A stretch of 10,072 bases of DNA from contig JAHZGZ010000075.1 in NCBI GenBank assembly GCA_019420545.1, positions 1-10,072 on the forward strand, read 5' to 3'. Position 1 is the first letter of the stretch. Every line of letters starts with the position of its first letter. The translations under genes were made by a program, and so were the position numbers. The DNA comes from Bacteroidales bacterium. GTDB taxonomy: Bacteria; Bacteroidota; Bacteroidia; Bacteroidales; Muribaculaceae. Shown piece after piece: positions 5,843-10,072 of the stretch. The notes under the pieces were generated by a model that made no database searches, had not been told where the DNA came from, and saw only the letters and a list, made by a program, of their open reading frames with translations.

Positions 5843-5923
5843 GCAGGAGATGCGGTTTCCAACCGCATCATATTAATTATCAGCGCGATGCCCCTTACGC
5901 CGATTGGAAATCGGCGCTCCTAC
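5843..5923. repeat. Convergent REP-like pair B (units g and h)
   Basis: Unit g (5843-5868, plus): GCAGGAG, ATGCGGTT, TCC, AACCGCAT. Unit h (5898-5923, minus): GTAGGAG, CGCCGATT, TCC, AATCGGCG. By my count it is 72/81 identical to pair A with no gaps; all nine differences are transitions and lie in the head and spacer, none in a stem or loop. A direct duplication of the whole pair is the simplest explanation. Confidence 0.85.
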
Positions 5924-5949
5924 AAGAGGGGCTGCTAAATGGGGATAAT

Positions 5950-6034
5950 GTAGGGACGCGGCGTGCCGCGTTGTATCTTGAAAATGCGTAAGTATTTGAT
6001 TATGTTGATGTAACGCGGCACACCGCGTCCCTAC
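5950..6034. repeat. Convergent repeat pair C with GTAGGG head
   Basis: Left unit (5950-5971): GTAGGG then ACGCGGC-GT-GCCGCGT. Right unit (6013-6034), read on the minus strand: GTAGGG then ACGCGG-TGTG-CCGCGT. The spacer is 41 nt. The head begins with the same GTAGG as the other family, but the loop lacks the TYC design, so this is a sister family. The remaining bases to 6104 show nothing further recognisable. Confidence 0.8.
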
Positions 6035-6104
6035 AATTTATGATCGGTATAGCAACATATAGTTTTGCAACACTATTCTCCTCAATGTGCGGGAAGATTT
6101 ATTA

Positions 6105-7823
6105 TCAGTTGTCCCAGTTGTCGGTGCGGAAGGGGGAGGCGGGGAGTCCGGCCTCATTATAGAGGTTGCAGACGGGACTGTTGGAGAAGCCGTAACGTAC
6201 GGCCACAGGCTCGGCTACTCCATCGGCAGATACAATCACCTTGTTTCCTTCGATCACGGCATCGGCCCAGACAAATTTACGGTCGGCGCCCGCGATGCCG
6301 AATCCTGTCAGCCTCGTGGGAGCAGGATGAGGCTCAGCTCCTGCCGGGACATAAGGAGAAGTGCCCATCATCAGCTTTTTACCGTGATTGGTAAATTCCA
6401 GAATGATTTTGTCGCCTTTCACCGACATCTTCTTATATAGCGGGCCCATACCTACAATCTTCTCGCCGTAGGCCAGACGCCGGGCAGCGAGACACAGGCG
6501 GTGTCCCACATCGTACTTATCCACGGGATGCAGTTCGAAGGGATCGCCGACGTCGATTGTCACTGCCATTGCCGTGTTGGGCAGATCGAGGGCCCTGAGC
6601 TGTCCCTCACGTACCCAGCGCCAGCCGTTTCCTTCGGCAGAGGGCTCGGAATCAACCGGTTCGAAGTTGGGGAGCTGCACATATACGAAAGGAAAATCAC
6701 CTATGCCCCAGTGGGTTCTCCAATCCTTAATCATACGGGAGAAGAGAGCGGCGTACTCCTTTCCGGAACCTCCCGAGTTGAATTCGCCCTGATACCATAT
6801 AACTCCTTTTATATTAAAGGGAATAAGGGGGGAGATCATCGCATTAAAGAGATTTGACGGCCCGTTATTGCCACCATCGGGCTTGCGGGGATTCTGCGGA
6901 CGCGGGGCGCTCGGCTCGGGCTTGGCGGGAGCCGGCTTGCCGGCAGCCTGGGCTTCCTTTACAGCCACGGCCCACTCTTTCTGAGCCTTGTCCCACTCTT
7001 TTCCTACGGTCTCGTTCCATACCTTTATGGCTTCATCAAATTCTTTCTGCTTCTGAGGATAAGTAGCGAGGATTTCAGGATTATCCTTCACATTCTTCTC
7101 ATATGCAGCCACATAGTGGGCCAGAGAGGGTTCCTGCTTCAACCCCTCGACGCTGGTCCATGCCTCAGCGCGCGTACCACCCCATGCCGACTGGATAACA
7201 CCCAGCGGACGACCGTTTGCGGCACGCATATCACGGGCAAAATAATATGCAGTAGCCGAAAAGCCCTGTCCGTTGATCTTGGTCAGCGCCTCGGGTGTGC
7301 AAAGTATCCACCGGGCAGCCCATTCTGGATTGTGGGTTTCCTGCGGAACCTCGATGTCAGACAACGGCTGCAATGACGTGTTCTGCGGAACAAAGAACAG
7401 ACGCAGCAGTGCATCCTGCGAAGAAACCACATCCTCGGCATACTCCTTCTTGAGCTTTATACCCCACTCCATGTTGGACTGTCCGGACGCCACCCACACG
7501 TCGCCGACCAGCACATCACTAAAAACAAGCCTGTTATTTCCGGCGATGGTCAGCGTCTGCCCCTCTTTCATTGTCTTCATAGGCTTGAGGTTCACGCGCC
7601 ATGTTCCGTCGGGGGCTGCCAACGTCTTCGCATTCTGTCCGGCAAATGCCACTTCCACAGTTTCTCCGGGATCGGCCCATCCATAGACGGCAATCTTCGT
7701 GTCCTGCTGAAGCACCATGTGGTCGCCGAAAATGACCGGCATACGCACATCAGCGTTTGCCTGCGTCAGCCCAAGGCTTACGGATAGCAGGAATGTACCA
7801 AATCTCACAAAAAATCGTTTCAT
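6105..7823 (-). CDS. Exported sialate O-acetylesterase-like SGNH hydrolase
   Basis: 572 residues. Residues 1-24 are a Sec signal peptide (MKRFFVRFGTFLLSVSLGLT, ending QANA), so it acts in the periplasm or on the surface. A beta-sandwich region (about 27-105, VIFGDHMVLQQ...VYGWADPGETV) precedes the SGNH catalytic domain: VASGQSNMEW with nucleophile Ser116, IQSAWGGTRAEAW (210-222), VIWYQGEFN (341-349), and the late motif VTIDVGDPFELHPVDKYDVGHRL (421-442), whose His432 completes the active site. Family members remove 9-O-acetyl groups from sialic acids; many Bacteroidetes relatives act as xylan or other glycan acetylesterases, so the substrate is open. A charged insert rich in Lys, Glu, Ala and Pro (about 255-318) lies between the second and third motifs and probably forms a coiled hairpin plus a proline-rich link. 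It starts 22 nt after the deacetylase stop codon, so the two probably share a transcript. Confidence 0.9.
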   Translation of the reverse strand: MKRFFVRFGTFLLSVSLGLTQANADVRMPVIFGDHMVLQQDTKIAVYGWADPGETVEVAFAGQNAKTLAAPDGTWRVNLKPMKTMKEGQTLTIAGNNRLVFSDVLVGDVWVASGQSNMEWGIKLKKEYAEDVVSSQDALLRLFFVPQNTSLQPLSDIEVPQETHNPEWAARWILCTPEALTKINGQGFSATAYYFARDMRAANGRPLGVIQSAWGGTRAEAWTSVEGLKQEPSLAHYVAAYEKNVKDNPEILATYPQKQKEFDEAIKVWNETVGKEWDKAQKEWAVAVKEAQAAGKPAPAKPEPSAPRPQNPRKPDGGNNGPSNLFNAMISPLIPFNIKGVIWYQGEFNSGGSGKEYAALFSRMIKDWRTHWGIGDFPFVYVQLPNFEPVDSEPSAEGNGWRWVREGQLRALDLPNTAMAVTIDVGDPFELHPVDKYDVGHRLCLAARRLAYGEKIVGMGPLYKKMSVKGDKIILEFTNHGKKLMMGTSPYVPAGAEPHPAPTRLTGFGIAGADRKFVWADAVIEGNKVIVSADGVAEPVAVRYGFSNSPVCNLYNEAGLPASPFRTDNWDN

Positions 7824-7845
7824 ATCTTACTTGAATTTAAAAATG

Positions 7846-8859
7846 TTATTTCTTCCATTTAACGGTGACGCGTCGGCCATCGGGAGGGCACTGAATCAGT
7901 ATGCGGCTACCCTTTATCGTGACGGGGATAGATTTATTGCCCTGCGTGGCCGTGGCGCTGCGCACGTTGTCTCCTGTTAGGACGATGAAAGTCAGCGGGA
8001 CGTCAAACCGGGCCTTATCCAATTCACACTCAGGGGTAAATGATACCGAGCGTGAGCCTGTCTTCACGTCGCCTACAGTGGCGGCCTCGCGCTCGCGGAG
8101 ATACCTCCCGATATTGCCGAATGTGTCGATCCAGATGTCATTCTCACGTCCTTTCACATATGCCATATGTGACTCGAAAACCTCGGGACGCATGGGGTCG
8201 AATCCGTCGACAAGTCCGTGAATCATAGCCACTCCCCACTTTTTCTGAGCGATGAGCCCGTCAACCCATTGATTAAGGCTCTCTGCGGTAGTATCGCGGG
8301 CACCGAATCCCTGCTGGAAGGTGCGCGCAACCCCATGGCGATTATTCACGAGACCCTCGACCCGGTCGTTGAAACTGTTGTAGGGGTAGCAAAACGAGAC
8401 GGGGAAAGAGCCGGTCTCACGGTGGATCACGTCGGCGCTGTGTTCTATCTCATACTCAAGCACATCGGGAGTATTTATAAGGTCCACCAGATTTTTATGA
8501 CGGTAACCGTGGTTGCCGATCTCAAAACCTCGGGCACCCAAGGCACGTATCTCGTCCCAGGTAACGCCGCCCCATGCACCCGGCTTTTTTGCCTCAGCTT
8601 CCTGCACGGTGGCGCATACTTCTCCGGGAATCACAAAGAACGTGCCAGGTATCCCGAATTTCTCCATGACGGGCACAGCAAGCAGATACTGGTTGCGCAG
8701 CCCGTCGTCGAACGTGTAGCTGACGGCAGCGGCCTTGTCGTCACTGAAGTCGGCGATCTGTATACTGACCGCTGCGGCGTGAGACGGTTCGGCAGCCTTT
8801 ACGAAGAGACTGGATGCAATCAGCGCCAGGCTCCCCAAAGTAATAAGTCTATGTCTCAT
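7846..8859 (-). CDS. Exported polysaccharide deacetylase (NodB/CE4-like)
   Basis: 337 residues from the ATG at 8859, which begins a signal peptide (MRHRLITLGSLALIASSLFV, then KAAEPS). A longer frame from 8943 would bury this peptide behind 28 residues and is rejected. The NodB homology domain spans about 38-255: motif 1 TFDDG (49-53) with the metal- and base-providing aspartates, motif 2 NHGYRH (116-121, HxxxH metal ligands), a motif-3 equivalent FCYPYN (156-161) that lacks the usual arginine, and AMIHG (211-215) near the end with the expected His. CE4 enzymes remove N- or O-acetyl groups from glycans such as chitin oligomers, peptidoglycan or xylan. A C-terminal beta-rich tail (about 265-337) may be a small sandwich domain. 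It is the first gene of a probable two-gene operon with the acetylesterase. Confidence 0.88.
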   Translation of the reverse strand: MRHRLITLGSLALIASSLFVKAAEPSHAAAVSIQIADFSDDKAAAVSYTFDDGLRNQYLLAVPVMEKFGIPGTFFVIPGEVCATVQEAEAKKPGAWGGVTWDEIRALGARGFEIGNHGYRHKNLVDLINTPDVLEYEIEHSADVIHRETGSFPVSFCYPYNSFNDRVEGLVNNRHGVARTFQQGFGARDTTAESLNQWVDGLIAQKKWGVAMIHGLVDGFDPMRPEVFESHMAYVKGRENDIWIDTFGNIGRYLREREAATVGDVKTGSRSVSFTPECELDKARFDVPLTFIVLTGDNVRSATATQGNKSIPVTIKGSRILIQCPPDGRRVTVKWKK

Positions 8860-8966
8860 ATCGATAACTGAAAAAATTGATATTGAATTCCTTATACATA
8901 TACAGTTACAGTCGTGTTTTATTCCCATCTCTACATCCCTCACGCAAAACGCAAATCAGGCGTTTC

Positions 8967-8984
8967 CATGATATCTCATGATAT
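8967..8984. repeat. Short direct repeat in the deacetylase leader
   Basis: CATGATAT occurs at 8967-8974 and again at 8977-8984, one helical turn apart. It lies about 20 nt downstream of the predicted transcription start for the deacetylase operon, a possible repressor site. The evidence is only position and spacing. Confidence 0.25.
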
Positions 8985-9007
8985 ATCTAAAAGTCATAAT
9001 CTCCTTA

Positions 9008-9015
9008 CAAAGATA
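9008..9015 (-). promoter_or_regulatory. Putative -7 box of the deacetylase/acetylesterase operon
   Basis: The minus strand reads TATCTTTG at 9015-9008, a full match to TAnnTTTG and identical to the TPR-gene box. The expected upstream TTG/TTTG near 9036 is not clear, so the promoter is only partly supported. It would give a leader of about 140 nt. Confidence 0.4.
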
Positions 9016-9101
9016 AGCATGAAATCCGATAAACCGACACTTTCGGTGCAGTTTTTTCCTAAGGAATTTTACGGCAGCTTTTTGCAGCAGTCGGAGGGGG
9101 A

Positions 9102-9133
9102 TTTGCATATGACGGTGGATTTGAGTATTTTTG
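9102..9133 (+). promoter_or_regulatory. Bacteroidetes-type promoter of dapB
   Basis: TTTG (9102-9105), 20 nt, TATTTTTG (9126-9133). Both boxes match consensus at the standard spacing. Transcription would start near 9139, about 46 nt before the dapB ATG. Confidence 0.7.
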
Positions 9134-9184
9134 TACGATTTTCGCATCCGGAAGCATGGATGCAGTTAATAGCTTGTAAAATAA

Positions 9185-9940
9185 ATGAAGATAGCGCTTA
9201 TAGGGTACGGCAAAATGGGCCGCGCCATCGAAAAGATAGCCGTCGGCAGGGGGCATGAGATAGTGTGCCGCATCGACGCCGACAACCAGGAGGATTTCGA
9301 CTCGGCGGAGTTTGCCTCGGCCGACGTGGCAATCGAGTTCACTACCCCCTCCACCGCCGTGGCCAACTACCGCCGCGCGTTTGCCGCCGGTGTGCCTGTA
9401 GTGTCGGGTACCACAGGCTGGGCCGCGCAGATGCCCGAAATCAAGCGTATGTGCGACAACGGGGAGGGCACTCTTTTCTGGACTTCCAACTTCTCGCTCG
9501 GCGTCAACATATTCTTCGCCGTAAACAAGTATCTCGCCTCGATCATGGAGGGCTTCCCGCAGTACACACCCTCGATGGAAGAGATACACCATATCCACAA
9601 GCTCGACCACCCGAGCGGCACGGCAATTACCCTTGCCGAAGGTATTATCGGCGCCGACTCGCGCGTGAAGGGATGGACCGAGGACGCCTCTGCAGCCGGA
9701 GAGAGCGAGATGCTCATCGCCCACAAGAGGGAAGGCGAGGTGCCCGGCACCCATATCATACGCTGGGACAGCGCGGTCGACACCATCACCATCGAGCACA
9801 GCGCCAAATCGCGTGAGGGATTTGCCCTCGGAGCCGTAGTGGCCGCAGAATGGGCGAAAGGCCGCACCGGATGGCTGACCATGGGCGAAATGATGCACTC
9901 GCTGATAGCCCGTCCGGCCCTGCTCGACATAGTAAAATAA
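9185..9940 (+). CDS. dapB: 4-hydroxy-tetrahydrodipicolinate reductase
   Basis: 251 residues, within the usual bacterial range. DapB reduces hydroxy-tetrahydrodipicolinate with NAD(P)H in the lysine/meso-diaminopimelate pathway, feeding protein and peptidoglycan synthesis. The N-terminal Rossmann domain shows ALIGYGKMGRAI (4-15, GxGxMG), EFTTPSTAVANY (51-62) and VVSGTTGW (72-79). The substrate domain shows SNFSLGVNIFFAVN (101-114), the catalytic HHIHKLDHPSGTA (135-147, the His pair, Lys139 and the PSGTA dicarboxylate loop) and GTHIIRWDSAVDTITIEHSA (188-207). The gene is divergent from the deacetylase operon and is followed after 28 nt by a gene on the same strand. Confidence 0.96.
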   Translation: MKIALIGYGKMGRAIEKIAVGRGHEIVCRIDADNQEDFDSAEFASADVAIEFTTPSTAVANYRRAFAAGVPVVSGTTGWAAQMPEIKRMCDNGEGTLFWTSNFSLGVNIFFAVNKYLASIMEGFPQYTPSMEEIHHIHKLDHPSGTAITLAEGIIGADSRVKGWTEDASAAGESEMLIAHKREGEVPGTHIIRWDSAVDTITIEHSAKSREGFALGAVVAAEWAKGRTGWLTMGEMMHSLIARPALLDIVK

Positions 9941-9968
9941 TCCAGAAAACTCATCTCCAACCCATACA

Positions 9969-10072
9969 ATGGCCGACAACAACTCAACCGCAAAGCGAAC
10001 TCTGCGCCACGAACTTCAGGAACGGATACGCGCCACCCGCACCACGCGCTGGATACGATTTACCGTGGTGGC
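9969..10072 (+). CDS. Start of a gene, probably signal peptidase I (3' end outside window)
   Basis: ATG at 9969 opens a frame that runs off the window after 34 complete codons (MADNNSTAKRTLRHELQ, then ERIRATRTTRWIRFTVVA). The pattern, a basic cytoplasmic start followed by the beginning of a hydrophobic segment, fits a membrane protein. In Bacteroides relatives dapB is followed by lepB genes (from memory), so signal peptidase I is the likely product, but no catalytic motif is inside the window. Confidence 0.5.
   Translation, partial: MADNNSTAKRTLRHELQERIRATRTTRWIRFTVV

Noticed and set aside
5649..5991. Small plus-strand frames through the repeat region
   Set aside because: They run across the palindromic repeats and the 57-nt hairpin, so they are by-products of repeat sequence.
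8860..8943. N-terminal extension of the deacetylase to an upstream ATG at 8943
   Set aside because: It would place 28 residues, rich in Cys and Ile, before a clear signal peptide that starts at the ATG at 8859.
9033..9047. ACCGA-CACTT-TCGGT inverted repeat near the deacetylase promoter as an operator
   Set aside because: Five-base arms are expected by chance in an intergenic region of this size.

Overview
The window looks like a chromosomal segment from a GC-rich member of the Bacteroidales, with a Muribaculaceae-like genome as the best guess. The evidence is Bacteroidetes-type promoters (a -7 box of the form TAnnTTTG, with a TTG/TTTG about 20 nt upstream), little use of Shine-Dalgarno sites, the gene pairs dtd-mazG-like and dapB-(probable lepB), and the sequence of the TPR membrane protein. 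The family assignment is inference; only the promoter style and gene families are visible.

Layout, left to right. (1) 78-1367 (+): a secreted endonuclease/exonuclease/phosphatase (EEP) family hydrolase with an extra N-terminal domain. (2) 1375-1606: a cluster of short palindromic repeats. (3) 1678-2557 (-): a compact, AT-richer two-gene operon encoding a 183-residue unknown protein and an Xre-type HTH protein. It resembles a toxin-antitoxin pair and has a palindrome overlapping its promoter. (4) 2740-3654 (+): a promoter, a structured leader of about 130 nt, a membrane-anchored TPR protein and a strong terminator-like stem. (5) 3745-5545 (+): a tightly overlapping operon of ribF (flavin cofactor synthesis), dtd (D-aminoacyl-tRNA deacylase) and a MazG-like nucleotide pyrophosphohydrolase. 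(6) 5546-6104: 560 bases without a gene, filled by three convergent pairs of repeat hairpins and one 57-nt hairpin. (7) 6105-8859 (-): an exported polysaccharide deacetylase followed by an exported sialate O-acetylesterase-like SGNH hydrolase, probably one operon for deacetylating glycans. (8) 8860-9184: divergent promoter region. (9) 9185-end (+): dapB, then the start of a gene that is probably lepB (signal peptidase I).

The most striking non-coding feature is a family of eight 26-nt elements that obey one design: a head GTAGGAG (or one-base variant), an 8-nt arm ending TT, a 3-nt TYC loop and the complementary arm. Four different arm sequences occur, so the stem changes while pairing is kept. 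The GTAG head plus palindrome resembles REP elements mobilised by RAYT transposases in other bacteria, but no transposase is present here. A further pair with a GTAGGG head has a related design. I see no tRNA, rRNA, CRISPR array or transposase gene in the window.
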